Assembly (NCBI GenBank): GCA_029582155.1
Contig: CM055901.1
Span: forward strand, 3,915,982-3,979,981
DNA length: 64,000 bases
DNA from: Panopea generosa
Lineage: Eukaryota > Mollusca > Bivalvia > Adapedonta > Hiatellidae
Direction of reading: 5' to 3'
Below are positions 14,036 through 28,159 of this stretch, piece by piece; position 1 is the stretch's first letter, and each line of letters starts with the position of its first letter. The translations under genes were made by a program, and so were the position numbers. The notes beneath the pieces were generated by a model. That model was given only the letters and a program-made list of their open reading frames with translations. It searched no databases and was not told where the DNA came from.

Positions 14036-15519
14036 TCAATCATTGTATATTTCACTGTAAAATCTGTCAGTTTTTTGCGGAAGGGCGGATCCTTCTGAGA
14101 TCTTCCTCTATATATAACCTGTCCTGTGTTAAAATGGTCTATTATAAAATATTTACCTGTGATACCGATAAAAAAAACAACACATTATCTATCTAAACTA
14201 ACAACAATCAGAAATTAAATTAAAATGCAATACTACACAATTATAGCAGTCTGATTTTCTATTTCCTATTAACTCACGACGTGCACGCTATTTGCAAATC
14301 GATTATAAATAACTTATTGTTATTATACATAAATAAATATTTGCTTCTATCTAAACTATTTATTTCGCTATAAACACAAAACTGTTAATAATGACTGCTA
14401 AGATGTGTATCGCATTGTTGGCTGTTTCACGCAGTTAAAAGCCCGAATACAATAGCCTTCAAAATCAATAGAAGCATTGCCAATATTTCTCCCTATACGG
14501 TCTTGTTATTCGAGATTGTATACCGGCTAATAATTTGTGACAAGCTGAACATAACTTGTAATTAAGTTTTTTCCCCATTAATAATCGGTCAATATATTTT
14601 CCTTAAAGTAACTGCGGATTGTGTTTGTCTTAATTGAAAAGGCAGGACGCTAAACGTACTGTAACAAATCAGAATGTGTTACTGCCGCAAAAGGTGATGT
14701 TTGTGTCACATTGACGTATCTGACCAATATACGAAACATTATGAGGAAATGCAATGGTTCTTTTCGTGATCATATATGCCCTGTGTTTTCGCGTGCTATG
14801 TGAGAAGCGATTAACGGGGTGTTACTTAAGATTGATAGGTAGTACCGTGGGTCAAAGCTTGTTGGTCCATTATACATATTTATCTGTTGGTGTTATTTTT
14901 TTCTCATGTTAATGTTAATTGTCTTTTGCAGAATACCAAAATGTAAAAATTGTCAAAAATGGTTACAAATGTTTACAAATGTGAAGTAATTTTACTACAT
15001 AAGTAATTTTCCCCATAAAACATGGAACTGGTTGTTACATATGTAAAACATATTCCTATAAATGTGAAAACGACGCCCGCTCCCCGCCCCCACCCTCTTC
15101 TCTAGTAATGTGAAACCGAATATTGGTTTGAAGTGTTAGATGCAAATTTATTAACGTTGACTAGACCATAGATGAGAAACTTGTCATTACTATTATTAGT
15201 TTTCTGTCTCAGTTGTATCAAATGAAAACATATTTTAATGTATTCTTTCAGTGTTGTGTTACATTTATGTTTTCATTTTGTGGTTAACAAACGGTGACAG
15301 TATTCTATTTTATGTTTAATTTTGTAGATGAGCACATTATTCTTGCAGCTCGTACGTTTTCTGAGCTACTCCGTGTGGGACCAGCTATTTCTTAAACTAC
15401 TCTAACCATTTTCACATTTGGAGGAGTCCTACAGTATGTTCTTAACAACTGGAGAAAGATTCTGGGCCTTTTCTTCATTGTGGACTCGTATACCATCTGT
15501 GTCTTGGCATGCCGAAAAT
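14036..15519. other. AT-rich non-coding, nothing recognised
   Basis: No ORF, SINE or tandem repeat. If the microexon at 10717 is real, this lies within one long intron. Confidence 0.55.
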
Positions 15520-16794
<1,275 letters not shown>

Positions 16795-17282
16795 CAAACA
16801 AATATTCACTAAAGGTAACCATTATAGAATGTGTAAGTAAAAACTTCTACACTTTTTTGGACATCTATTACCAGGTTCAAATTCATGTTGAACTTTCTAC
16901 CTCACAAGCTTACATTTCCAACTATTCTCCCTTGACACGTTTTCTATCATTCAGGATAATAATACATGAGTTGTTTTTGTATGTGGAAACTGGACCGTTC
17001 CTTCACATTTTTTAAATGCGATTTAACTGCTCGAACGTCCGTTTTACGTTAAGTAGACCAATACTCGTTTTTTTGCTTAAGCATGTTTTAATTTACAAAG
17101 AGTTATTATATTAAATATTTGCGTTAAGCACTTAGGTCATCTATTCACGGCAGCTTTAAGATACCACCGCTGCGGCGAATATAAGATATTTGATTTAACC
17201 AATGGATAAAGACCGTTTGTTACTGGCTGACCTATTGACCCCATTCAATGAATAAGATAATGTCACAGTACAATTCATATAA

Positions 17283-17298
17283 TGTAGTTCTAAGGTTT

Positions 17299-17368
<70 letters not shown>

Positions 17369-17560
17369 AAATATTTAGTGTTATTTTATTCCATCGACGA
17401 CTTACAGAGGATCATTTAATTTAACGCGTATTTCTTGGAACCCTGGAAGGATTACCAGTACTAGACTGCACCCTTCTCCGCAAGATACTGATACGACTCT
17501 CGCTTGAATCAGCGGTGAGAGGTGAATGATAACAAACCGTATATCAATCACCACGGCTAC
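17283..17560 (-). mobile_element. SINE family 1, minus strand, with (CAAT)n tail
   Basis: The plus strand starts with about 17 ATTG units (17300-17368), which is the 3' tail of the minus-strand element. The reversed SINE body follows (ctccgcaagatactgata). The tRNA head is missing, a typical 5' truncation. Confidence 0.75.
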
Positions 17561-17627
17561 TCTTTGGTTTAAAACGGGAAAAATGGGGAACATTCTGTTA
17601 TATTTTTCACATTGTATTTTTCGAGTG

Positions 17628-17688
17628 TGATGTGTTGCTATAACTTGTTCCACAATCGAAGTAAAAAATAAAAATAAGTTTAAATAAA
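17628..17688 (+). mobile_element. SINE family 2 3'-end fragment
   Basis: The tail block tataacttgttccacaatcg is followed by A-rich sequence, matching the 3' ends of the copies at 27231 and 7879. Confidence 0.45.
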
Positions 17689-18148
17689 AAAAAATGTGTA
17701 ATACATAAAAATTGGTGTATCACAATAAAATAAAACAATGCATGCATGCATGACTGTGTTTTACATAGTCTGGAAATATCTACAGCGTGTCGAGACAAAC
17801 AAGTTGCTTTTATTATCAGGTCCCCATTTATAAGTGTGAATTGCTGGAATAAACGTAGAAAAGGTATTAGACAAAGGTAAATAGTATAGATGGATATATT
17901 AAAAATATCCGATGATAACTCCTTAGGCTAACAGATTTGGTTAACGTGTGTGATACACAGTTGTGGAGTTGCGGTAAACATAGTGTTTGTTTATTTATAA
18001 AGCAGCTTTAAATCGTATTTTGTATTTGTTTATTCTTTTGTGTTTTTTACTGGTAGTTTTAAAATGTATACCGACATGTGAAGTTTTAGTCTAATCCGAA
18101 TGGAGATGTTGAAAACTATTTCAAGACTACTTGTTTAAACTATTTCAG

Positions 18149-18695
18149 AAAAGGAAAATTGGTGATTCCGGAACCGGAACCAGAAGTTAAACCAGTAAAA
18201 GTAAAACGGAAGTTAAAGGGACCGCACTGCTGGGTAGATGACGCCACTGTTTCTAGTGATCAGTCCGAGCTCGGGGCAGGAGATGACGCCTTAGACGAAA
18301 CTGACGCTATTCAAACTACGGCAGAATCGAAACAATTAGCGAATGTAAATAAATCTTATACTATAGTTAAAAAAGACACGAACTTACCTATAAAACAGCA
18401 TCCCGGTCAAGTTGTTGATACTGCTGCTAAATATAACCAAACAGATTCAAAGCAGAATATTCTACAAAACCCTAAAGAGGCCTTTGATAAAGCACTTGAA
18501 ACTGAACAAAATAAAAACATTGAAGCGAATCTCCAAAATGACATAAACGGCACAGAAGAACATGAAGATGACGCTGAATATCTCCCGCCATTTCTTTGTC
18601 CATCATCAGAGCGGAAGTCACGTGAGGCAGCAATAAAAGACTGGCTATCAAACACATGTTACAGGTCGAGTAATCGACGGCTGCCTCTTGTTTGA
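18149..18695 (+). CDS. Terminal coding exon of an unrecognised plus-strand gene
   Basis: Acceptor ctatttcag ends at 18148. The frame is open for 182 codons to TGA at 18693-18695, with one leading base completing a codon from the previous exon. It starts K-G-K-L-V-I-P with a P-E-P-E-P-E run and a basic K-V-K-R-K-L-K patch. A long polar, acidic, probably disordered middle follows (E-H-E-D-D-A-E-Y), then a compact C-terminus with I-K-D-W-L-S-N-T and R-L-P-L-V. Codon use and GC content are richer than the flanks, supporting real coding. I do not recognise the family. The exon ends about 100 bp before a MITE that carries AATAAA at 18944-18949, a possible polyadenylation signal. Confidence 0.6.
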
Positions 18696-18795
18696 TAAGT
18701 CAATACCAGCAAATCATCAAATATAGACTGTTTTATGAAAAAGGCAGCTAAAACTCAAAGTGTGTCCAGTCAGCTTTCAGCTTAAATTATGCATA

Positions 18796-18977
18796 TACAG
18801 TCCAACCTGTCTTAAGCAGCCAATCAAGGGAACGAGCAAAAGTGGCCTTTTAAGACAGGTTGTTGTTTAATACAGGTTAATTTGCTATGGAAGCATAGGA
18901 ATGGGAAATAGTAAATGTGGCTGCTTAAAACAATTGACTGCTTAATAAAGGTGAATGCTTACACAGTTTTGAGTGTA
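18796..18977 (+). mobile_element. MITE with TACAGTCMAACCTGT-type inverted ends (copy 1)
   Basis: This 182-bp element starts TACAGTCCAACCTGTCTTAA and ends ACAGTTTTGAGTGTA, whose complement resembles the start. Internal blocks (gttaatttgctatggaagca) match the copies at 24966 and 30969. TA-flanked ends suggest a Tc1/mariner- or pogo-like origin, which is inference. It contains AATAAA at 18944, just downstream of the terminal exon ending at 18695. Confidence 0.7.
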
Positions 18978-20994
18978 TTTTATGAAAATCACAAGTCACT
19001 CAGGGGAGGACTATGTGATGGATATTTAACATAAAAATTATATAGTACTGTGTTGCTATGGTTTAAGAACGCGCTAGTATGAAAACGCACGTGTATTTAG
19101 AATGATATATAAATACCATACATCACTCATTTTCTTTCAAATATTTAAAAAAAAATATTTGGTTGATATATTATTTGTTTGTTCTTGTTTTTATGTCGTA
19201 AATATAAACCGTACGAAAGAAGGACAGATAGAAGGACGAACGGACAGACGGTCACGCTTTCACGTAGACCGAAACACAGGGAGAGAGGGTTATTAAAACA
19301 TGACATTTGTCTGTGGGACACGAATGTTCCGGTCTTCATTCGAAACCATAAATCTGTGTTGAGTTCCTGGATGGCATGCTCACAGCAACAACCTTGAACT
19401 CGTCTAAAGAAATAAGCATATCGGTGTATTATAGCGAACACAATTAAATGAACGGAACTAATTATTCCAGTACATCGTCAGTACATCGATAATGATCCGA
19501 TTGAGTTAACTGGCCACTCCAGGCGACCTTGTATTGTTAACAATATCCACAAGAATTCATTTCAAAGAATCGTTATCAGGCGAAATATTCAAAGCTTAAC
19601 GAGGGATAGAATAAACTTGTATAGCAAAAAGTATATACAACACATGTCATGTCATATTGAGTTGTTTTTAATTTAGACTAATTTTATTTAGCTCGATTAC
19701 AAAGAATGTTGTTTTTAGTAAACTTATCGGGACGAGCTGTGGAACGAACCTGCAACATCTAGAATGATTTACAAGCACTCCACCAACTGCAGTAGCGCCA
19801 ATCTTTATTTGCTGTCATTGTCACTGATACATCCCGAGGAGCGACACCAATACAATAGAGTAAATGCAAATAACATAATACAATGCAACATGACAAATCG
19901 CAACAAATCAACAACACGAGACAATGTGTTTCCAATAGAATGCCATGACTTAAAAATAAATACACTACAAGCACGACAACTTGAATAGAACATACCACAA
20001 CACAACATAACGTACTTGGTAAGGAAACAATAATTAGTATTATTGCTTAAGGTGCATGTTAAAGACAGATTTTTTTTATTTTCCGAAGTCAAATTATGAG
20101 AGAAAAAGCATAAGTTATGTATTGGTTTAACTCTCCGTTTAGTGGTAAATAAACTTAATTTATCTATTTCAGTTCATTTCTAGAATATCTCAAAAAGATT
20201 TTTATGCTGGCACATTATAATAAAAAAAAAATTATGGATGAACGTTTTGAATATTTTACTTCAGAATTTTAAGTTGGAACTAGATTTGAGAAAAACTTAA
20301 TATTCTATCACAATGAATACGTCTATCTGAAGTTAATGCAACATATTCAAATGTTTGCTATTTTGGCAGCAGCACAAAGCTTTCATTGAATTTTCAAATA
20401 TAAAGTCAGTTTTTGCTGTAAAATTTGTTTTATTTGACATATTCTGAAAGGTAAAATGATCTTGATACATATATTATATAAAAATCGTTGGCAAAATACA
20501 ATATCTGGATAAGAATTGTTGATTGGTTGATAGTTAAAGGGAGACAACTCAAAGCATAAACACTTATCAAGCAAAACAAATTACCTTTCTTAATAACGTT
20601 ATATCTTGAGACCGCCAAAAATTGATTGTCTTTATGTTCGTTACTACTAGAAGTTAATAAAGTATTACTGACTAAGTTTAGTTGGCATCGCTGTCTTGTC
20701 TGGGTGTCGCGAATAACAAACTTTTAGCGTAAAGGCAAATAACTTACTTAATAATCTATCGTTTTTTTTTCGATCCCTTTTCACTTTTTTTTTGTGTTAA
20801 ATATCATGAAATGAAATAACTTATTTATGTTAAAAAGTATGGCAATGTTGTTTTAAGCGTTTTGGAATTAAGTTGAAACACCCCCCGCCCCCACACACAA
20901 TCACACACATGCGCACGAACGTACGCACACACTCGCACACACACACACGCTAACACAGGCGCGCGCGTACAGCTGTTACTGAAATGGCCCTTCA
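18978..20994. other. Non-coding, nothing recognised apart from a CA-rich patch
   Basis: Small ORFs overlap on both strands at 19.1-19.4 and 19.76-20.1 kb without coding features. A CA-rich patch lies at 20881-20965. Confidence 0.5.
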
Positions 20995-22120
20995 ATATGG
21001 ACTCTGGTTAACAATCGTAGATCAACATTTCAACATTTACAGGTCAGCAACACATACTGCAGAACAATGTCAGCAATCGTAGATCAACATTCATTTCAGA
21101 CAAAGGTCAGTGATCGTAGAACGACATTCAATACAAACTTAGGCCAGTAATCGTAGATCAGCATTCAATACAGATCTAGGTCAATACTCGTGTTTCAACA
21201 TTCAATACAGACCTAGGCCAGTAATCGTGGTTCAACATCCAATAAAGACCAATGTAAATAATCGTCGATCAATATTCAATACAGAATAGGGTCAGTAATT
21301 TTCGATCAACATCCCATGCAGATCAAGGTCAGTAATTTTCGACCAACATTCAATACAGACCAAGGTAAGTAATCGTGGAGCAATATTCAATGCAGATCTA
21401 GGCCAGTAATCGTAGATCAACATTCAATGCAGACCAAGGTCAGTATTCGTGGAGAAACTTTCAATGCAGATCTAGGCCAGTAATCGTAGATCAACATTCA
21501 ATGCAGACAAAGGTCAGTAGTCGTGGAGCAACTTTCAATACAGATCTCGGCCAGTATTCGTAGATCAACATTCAGTGCAGACAAAGGTCAGTAGTCGTGA
21601 AGCAACTTTCAATACAGATCTAGGCCAGTAATCGTAGATCAACATTCAATGCAGACAAAGGTCAGTAGTCGTAAAGCAACTTTCAATACAGATCTAGGCC
21701 AGTAATCGTAGATCAACATTCAATGCAGACAAAGGTCAGTAGTCGTAGAGCAACTTTCAATACAGATCTAGGCCAGTAATCGTAGATCAACATTCAATGC
21801 AGACAAAGGTCAGTAGCCGTAGAGCAACTTTCAATACAGATCTAGGCCAGTAATCGTAGATCAACATTCAATGCAGACAAAGGTCAGTAGTCGTAGAGCA
21901 ACTTTCAATACAGATCTAGGCCAGTAATCGTAGATCAACATTCAATGCAGACAAAGGTCAGTAGTCGTAGAGCAACTTTCAATACAGATCTAGGCCAGTA
22001 ATCGTAGATCAACATTCAATGCAGACAAAGTTCAGTAATCGTGGAGCAACTTTCAATGTATACCAAGGTCAGTAATTGTGGCTCAAAATGTAATGCAGAT
22101 CAATGGCAGTAATCGTGGAG
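20995..22120. repeat. 37-bp minisatellite with 74-bp higher-order unit
   Basis: Two 37-bp types alternate: cagtaatcgtagatcaacat..., ending caaaggt, and cagtagtcgtagagcaactt..., ending tctaggc. From about 21400 to 22020 the 74-bp dimer repeats almost unchanged. The flanks contain diverged monomers. Confidence 0.9.
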
Positions 22121-22369
22121 TAGACAGCTATTAGATTAAACGTTTTATATATATATTTAAATGCATTATTACCCATTTTGGTATTTATATAAAATGTAAT
22201 CTTATTAAACATTTTGTATCTATTTATAAGAAGACACATTATCAGACTCAATCTTATTAAGCGATTACTATCTATATTAGACTCAATCTTATTAAACGAT
22301 AACTATCTATATTAGACCGAATCTTATTAAACCATTAGTATCTATACTAAACCTAATCTAATTAAATGC

Positions 22370-23045
22370 TTTTTATCTATATTATATGCAATCCAATTAA
22401 CCGCTTGTATCTATATTATATGTAATCCAAATAATCCAATTAACCGCTTGTATCTATATTATATGCAATCCATTTAACCGTATGTATCTATATTATATGC
22501 AATCCAATTAACCGCTTGTATCTATATTATATGCAATCCAATTAACTGCATGTATCTATAGTATATGCAATCCAATTAACCGCATGTATCTATATTATAT
22601 GCAATCCAATTTATCCAATTAACCGCTTGTATCTATATTATATGCAATCCAATTAACCGCATGTATCTATATAATATGCAATCCAATTAACCGCATGTAT
22701 CTATATTATATGAAATCCAATTAACCGCATGTATCTATATAATATGCAATCCAATTAACTGCTTGTATCTGTATTATATCAATCCAATTAACCGCATGTA
22801 TCTATATAATATGCACTCCAATTAACCGCTATATGCAATCCAATTAACCGCTTGTATCTATATAAGATGCAATCAAATTAAATGCTTTGTACATTAGATA
22901 TAATCTCATTAATAGCTTTGTATAAACATGTATATTAAATGCAATCTAATGAACCGCTTTATATCTTTATTTGATGCAATCAGATTAAATGCTTTGTATA
23001 TATATATGGTGCAATATAATTAAATGTTTTGTATATATAAATCAC
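22370..23045. repeat. 34-bp minisatellite
   Basis: The unit is cttgtatctatattatatgc then aatccaattaaccg. Older, more diverged units extend left to about 22230 and right to 23045. Confidence 0.88.
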
Positions 23046-23210
23046 ATTAGACGTAATATTAAACGTTTAGCAGCTGTAGTTAGTACTAGTTTTTGACTAC
23101 GTGTTCGGGCATCGACCACAAGGGTCAGATTGTCAAGCAAGACTCGGAGTTTCTATTGACCTTTTTTCTCTCTTTTTTTTATATTCATGTAGTAACATGT
23201 TGAAGTAAAT

Positions 23211-23405
23211 TCAAAGTTCGTGCTCTGCATTTTTCATGAAGAACGTGCTGCATATATACGCTCGAGACGGAAATGAGGGTAATTCAGTCAACGAGATACC
23301 CATGTACAACAACACGGTACAGCATGCGACATCGCGCAGTTTAGCCAGATAGACAATGTAGGTCACACGTGGAGCATGAACAGGATTCGTGTCACGTAGA
23401 AACTT
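23211..23405 (-). CDS. Candidate terminal exon, unknown protein
   Basis: On the minus strand a strong acceptor (tttttcag type) precedes 64 open codons ending in TGA at 23213-23211. The frame has no early Met, so it would be a downstream exon: K-F-L-R-D-T-N-P-V-H at the start, a hydrophobic middle and M-K-N-A-E-H-E-L at the end. It is GC-richer than the surrounding satellite DNA. No homology recognised; it may equally be an exon of a non-coding RNA. Confidence 0.25.
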   Translation of the reverse strand, partial: KFLRDTNPVHAPRVTYIVYLAKLRDVACCTVLLYMGISLTELPSFPSRAYICSTFFMKNAEHEL

Positions 23406-24044
23406 CTGAAAACAACAACGTATAAATCATATTAAGGCTCTTCAGAAGTGTTTTAATGTTTTATCAGCCAACAGACAGATAATAGTTATAAACATATCTT
23501 CCCGTTTTGTATGAGATTGTGTTATCCAATGTGAATTAATAGCTGGACACTTGTCTTGCTTACATTTAAATAAAATGTCCTTTCAAAGTTGAAATATCTA
23601 AGTAGCTAATATTTCACGAAGCCAAATGATTCACCACCAGAAAGTAGATACTATATACACAGGGGAATGGATATGTTCAATTATATCAAGAAAACAATAA
23701 TGATTAACAAAAATGGCACAATTTAAATCAAAAGGATGAGTAAAGATATAAATAGATTTTACAAACTTTATGACCAGTCGAATGGAGGTCAAATTGAAAC
23801 ATATTTAACAGAGGATACCCTTAAACATTTTGGACTTTGAGCCTGTAATCCGTGTGAATGAACTCAACATTATCTTGAAGTGATAAACCACCGAGAGCAG
23901 GCGAACTGCGTCATACGTAATTTGTGTGCGTTGGGAGAAGGAATACGTACAAATTAGTAAGTTTGGTTGTGTTTTTTTTATTTATTTAAACTTATTTATT
24001 TTAATTCAATTGTGAAACTATTTCTAATAATTTAGATAAATCAG

Positions 24045-24200
24045 ACTCGAAAACTTCCTTATCAGAACCAGTGCAAAGTAAATGCAGATAAAGCGTCTTG
24101 TTCAGCGGCACTGCACATGACCGTGACTGAAGATCGAGACAACGACCGCCGATCCTTGGTTCGACCCCCGATGCTTGGTCCCACGCTTTACAATAGAAAC
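24045..24200 (-). mobile_element. SINE family 2, minus strand, decayed
   Basis: The reverse complement reads ...gggggtcgaaccaaggatcg then gctgaacaagacgctttatc and actggttctgataagg, which are the family 2 head and middle. The 83-codon minus ORF over this stretch is therefore repeat-derived. Confidence 0.6.
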
Positions 24201-24587
24201 GCTCTTTGTAATGACAAGTTTCAAGTTTACAATCTGCAAACTTTTCCTTCATCCATTACATAGAAAATGTTTTGCCGATTGATGCAAAAAAGTATCGGAT
24301 GCCTTCTAATACATAAAAACGCCGTAAGTTGGACAAAATATGGTAACACAGTATATCCAACCTGTTTGGACAATTAAATCATAATAAAATAACAAAATTA
24401 TGAACCGATAAGTTATCAAAGATATTATTTCTCACAACTATTGTTTCTTTCGTGAAGTGTGCTGTTTCAGTGTCTTGTTCTTTTGACATAAAGTTGACAT
24501 CAATAATATAAATCTATTTTGATCCAAGTCGTATACCCTTGGATGTCGTTTTTTTAATTGAAACACGTACTAACAGTTTACTATCAA

Positions 24588-24840
24588 AACAATACAATAC
24601 AATACAAAGAAATACAATGCAATGCAATGCAATACAATACAATACATTACAATACAATACAGTGCAATACGTTACGTTACGTTACATTACGTAACATAAC
24701 ATTACATTACATTACATTACATTACATAACATAACATTACATTACATTACATTACATTACATTACATTATATAACATTACATTACATTACATTACATTAC
24801 ATTACATTACATTACATTACATTACATTACATTACATTAT
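24588..24840. repeat. Pentanucleotide tract (AATAC/ATTAC)n
   Basis: It begins as AATAC units and passes into a long ATTAC run from about 24690. Confidence 0.95.
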
Positions 24841-24965
24841 CCTTTATTCACTCAGGTCATAAATATGAATTCATGAGGTCATGCGAAATTGCAAATATGT
24901 TTAGGCATATATATAAGACAGTTAGTAACAGTATATATTTGTTACACAATGTATGTTAATATCTG

Positions 24966-25147
24966 TACAGTCAAACATGTTTAAGTGGTCACCTCTATTA
25001 AGCCGCCGACTGTCTTAAGCAACCATATTTTCTAATAACCATTCCTATGCTTTCATAGTAAATTAACCTGTATCAACCAACAACCTGTCTTAAAATGCCA
25101 TTTTTGCTCCTTCCTTTGACTGATTGCTTAAGACAGGTCTGTATGTA
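24966..25147 (-). mobile_element. MITE of the same family (copy 2), inverted
   Basis: It starts TACAGTCAAACATGTTTAAG and ends in acaggtctgtatgta; the interior is the reverse complement of copy 1 (tgctttcatagtaaattaac). Confidence 0.7.
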
Positions 25148-25674
25148 TATACTTTGACAAAATTGATGCAGAGTTCCTTGTCATGTAAATCACACAGGTG
25201 TTAAGGCACGTACATGTATAAATAACTGTTCTTTTACTTTACTGTTACATTTGCACAATAATCTATGCTCAGGCTAAACACTATTCTGATGATATATATA
25301 TCAAACAGGCTGATCGTGATTGTTTAGCAATATTTCCCTTGTATACCTTATACCGCGATATACCTATTACCGCGAATTTTCGTTTAATAACAATATCCCA
25401 GACATGCGCAAAGCTCCAACTTCCGTTAACGTAGGCGTTTGTTTACATTTCGAACCGGCAACTGTTTATTACTCAGTACACTTAAGTAACTTTATTACTC
25501 TTTATTATTGATGTCATTATTTACATGATGTATTTTGCTCTACTGATACAACAAACATGGGTTTGTAACTAGTAACCTCTATTAAATCACTTTTCGTCAG
25601 TAGATATTTGCTTATACAATATTTCATTATTTATTCATTTCAACTTAACCATTGTTTGCCCAGGTTTCAGTACT
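25148..25674. other. Non-coding; small GC-richer patch
   Basis: Around 25355-25460 the sequence is less AT-rich, with two ccgcga motifs and an acttccg (ETS-type) motif. It could be a promoter, but no adjacent exon is identified. Confidence 0.25.
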
Positions 25675-27075
25675 TTAAGTATTTCGATTTATTATTATTT
25701 TAATACAACTACTTTGATTTATTATTGTTTCAATGCAAGTACTTTGATTTATTATTGTTTTAATGCAACTACTTTGATTTATTATTGTTTCAATGCAAGT
25801 ACTTTGATTTATTATTGTTTAAACGCAAGTACTTTTATTTATCATTGTTTTAATGCAAGTACTTTGATGTCTGATTGTTTAATAATTGTGTTAACGCAAG
25901 TACTTTGATTTATTACTGTTTTAATACAAGTACTTTGATTTCTTATTGTTTTAACGCAAGTACTTTAATTTATTACTGTTTTAATACAAGTACTTTGATT
26001 TCTTATTGTTTTAATACAAGTACTTTGATTTATTATTGTTTTAATACAAGTACTTTGATTTCTTATTGTTTTAATACAAGTACTTTGATTTCTTATTGTT
26101 TTAATACAAGTACTTTGATTTATTATTGTTTTAATACAAGAACTTTGATTTCTTATTGTTTTAATACAAGTACTTTGATTTCTTATTGTTTTAATGCAAG
26201 TACTTTGATTTATCATTGTTTAAACGCAAGTACTTTGATTTATCATTGTTTTAATGTAATTTCTTTGATTTCTTATTGTTTTAATTATTGTTTAAATGCA
26301 AGTACTTTGATTTCTTAGTGTTTAAATGCAAGTACTTTGATTTCTTAGTGTTTAAACGCAAGTACTTTGATTTATCATTGTTTTAATGCAATTTCTTTGA
26401 TTTCTTATTGTTTTAATTATTGTTTAAATGCAAGTACTTTGATTTCTTAGTGTTTAAATGCAAGTACTTTGATTTATCATTGTTTTAATGTAATTTCTTT
26501 GATTTCTTATTGTTTTAATTATTGTTTAAATGCAAGTACTTTGATTTCTTAGTGTTTAAATGCAAGTACTTTGATTTATCATTGTTTTAATGTAATTTCT
26601 TTGATTTCTTATTGTTTTAATTATTGTTTAAATGCAAGTACTTTGATTTCTTAGTGTTTAAATGCAAGTACTTTGATTTATCATTGTTTTAATGCAATTT
26701 CTTTGATTTCTTATTGTTTTAATTATTGTTTAAATGCAAGTACTTTGATTTCTAAGTGTTTAAATGCAAGTACTTTGATTTCTTAGTGTTTAAATGCAAG
26801 TACTTTGATTTCTTAGTGTTTAAATGCAAGTACTTTGATTTATCATTGTTTTAATGCAATTTCTTTGATTTCTTATTGTTTTAATTATTGTTTAAATGCA
26901 AGTACTTTGATTTCTTAGTGTTTAAATGCAAGTACTTTGATTTCTTAGTGTTTAAATGCAAGTACTTTGATTTCTTAGTGTTTAATGCAAGTACTTTGAT
27001 TTCTTAGTGTTTAAATGCAAGTACTTTGATTTCTTAGTGTTTAATGCAAGTACTTTGATTTATTATTGTTTTAAT
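25675..27075. repeat. 30-bp minisatellite with a 102-bp higher-order unit
   Basis: The unit is caagtactttgatttcttat then tgttttaata. Between about 26280 and 26900 a compound unit marked by ttaattattg recurs every 102 bp, with 30-bp size steps (132, 102, 102, 102, 162). Confidence 0.9.
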
Positions 27076-27230
27076 GTAATATTTAAAACAACGAGCGCTG
27101 TATGAAGAAGAGAACTTGCATTTTTTACAAGTTTCTTAATGCTAATCTACATATAAAATATTTGATAAAAAACAACAAATGAAGGTAACGGGTTTATTTA
27201 CTATGTTGGTAACTGATAGTGAAATATAAC

Positions 27231-27432
27231 GGAGTGTGTGGCGTAGTGGTAGAGCATTCGGCACAGGGCCGGAGGATTGTCGACTCTTCCGCAACGCCTA
27301 TGTGTGGCGTCCTTGAGCAAAACATTTTATCCGCAAAAGCTAAAGTACTGGTTCTATCCAGGAAGATACCGAACGTGAGTTGTCTAAATTGTAATACTTG
27401 TTTCACAATCTAAGTAGAATAAATAAGTTAAT
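27231..27432 (+). mobile_element. SINE family 2
   Basis: It has the head gtggcgtagtggtagagcat, the middle ccttgagcaaaacattttatc, and the 3' end acttgtttcacaatctaagt plus aataaataag. It lies about 730 bp upstream of the first recognised SelP exon. Confidence 0.8.
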
Positions 27433-27604
27433 ATCAAATACACATCTCTCACGCCCCCGGCACCAACTTCAGTAGTAGTAGAAGTTGCCCGTTTGGGATT
27501 CGGATTTGTTATTATAAAATAATATCATAATTTACATATTCTATTCGTGTCTATGTGTTTTAAAATCTAATCAATAGAACACGGATGTACATGTATATTA
27601 ATTT

Positions 27605-28060
27605 AAAATCTGAATTCCCAACTGGCAACATGGTGGTAGTTGGCGATTCAGCCCAATCCCCAACTGAAAATTTTGATTCGCTTTCTGGCGAATATACTCA
27701 ATGAACAACACGGGTCTGGAGTTGTTTTTTTGTTGTTATAAGGCCATACTTAATTAAGAAATAAACCTGGACGATAACCTGGCAATTAATTTAGAATGGC
27801 CTAAACTAATTTTCTATTGAATTGTTTTGTTTAATATATATAAATCAGCGATCTAAACAAATCCGAATACCCAACTAGCAGCTGGTTGGTAGTTGGCGAT
27901 TCGGCCGAATTTCCAACTGAAAATTTTGAATCGCCTTCTGTTTAATATACTCAATGTATTGGAGGAAGAACGCGGGACTGAAGTTTATTTATTGTTATAA
28001 ACTGTTGTTTTTTTCTAGTGAATTGTTTTGTTCTATAAAAATAGATCAGCGATTTATAAA
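27605..28060. repeat. Diverged tandem duplication just upstream of SelP
   Basis: Two copies of a block of about 250 bp share phrases such as ggtagttggcgattc, ccaactgaaaattttga and atcagcgat. A decayed third start is seen near 28040. It lies between a SINE and the first recognised SelP exon, so it falls in the likely 5' UTR intron or promoter region. Confidence 0.7.
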
Positions 28061-28159
28061 AAAAAATCAATTCAACTGCCAACCAACTTCCTACTAACTA
28101 ACACTCATATTTAAAACTAGCATTTCCTGTACAATAATGTTATTTCTTAATTTTTTCAG

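Noticed and set aside
24001-24252. 83-codon minus ORF with several Cys
   Set aside because: It overlaps a decayed SINE family 2 copy, including its tRNA-like head and middle block.
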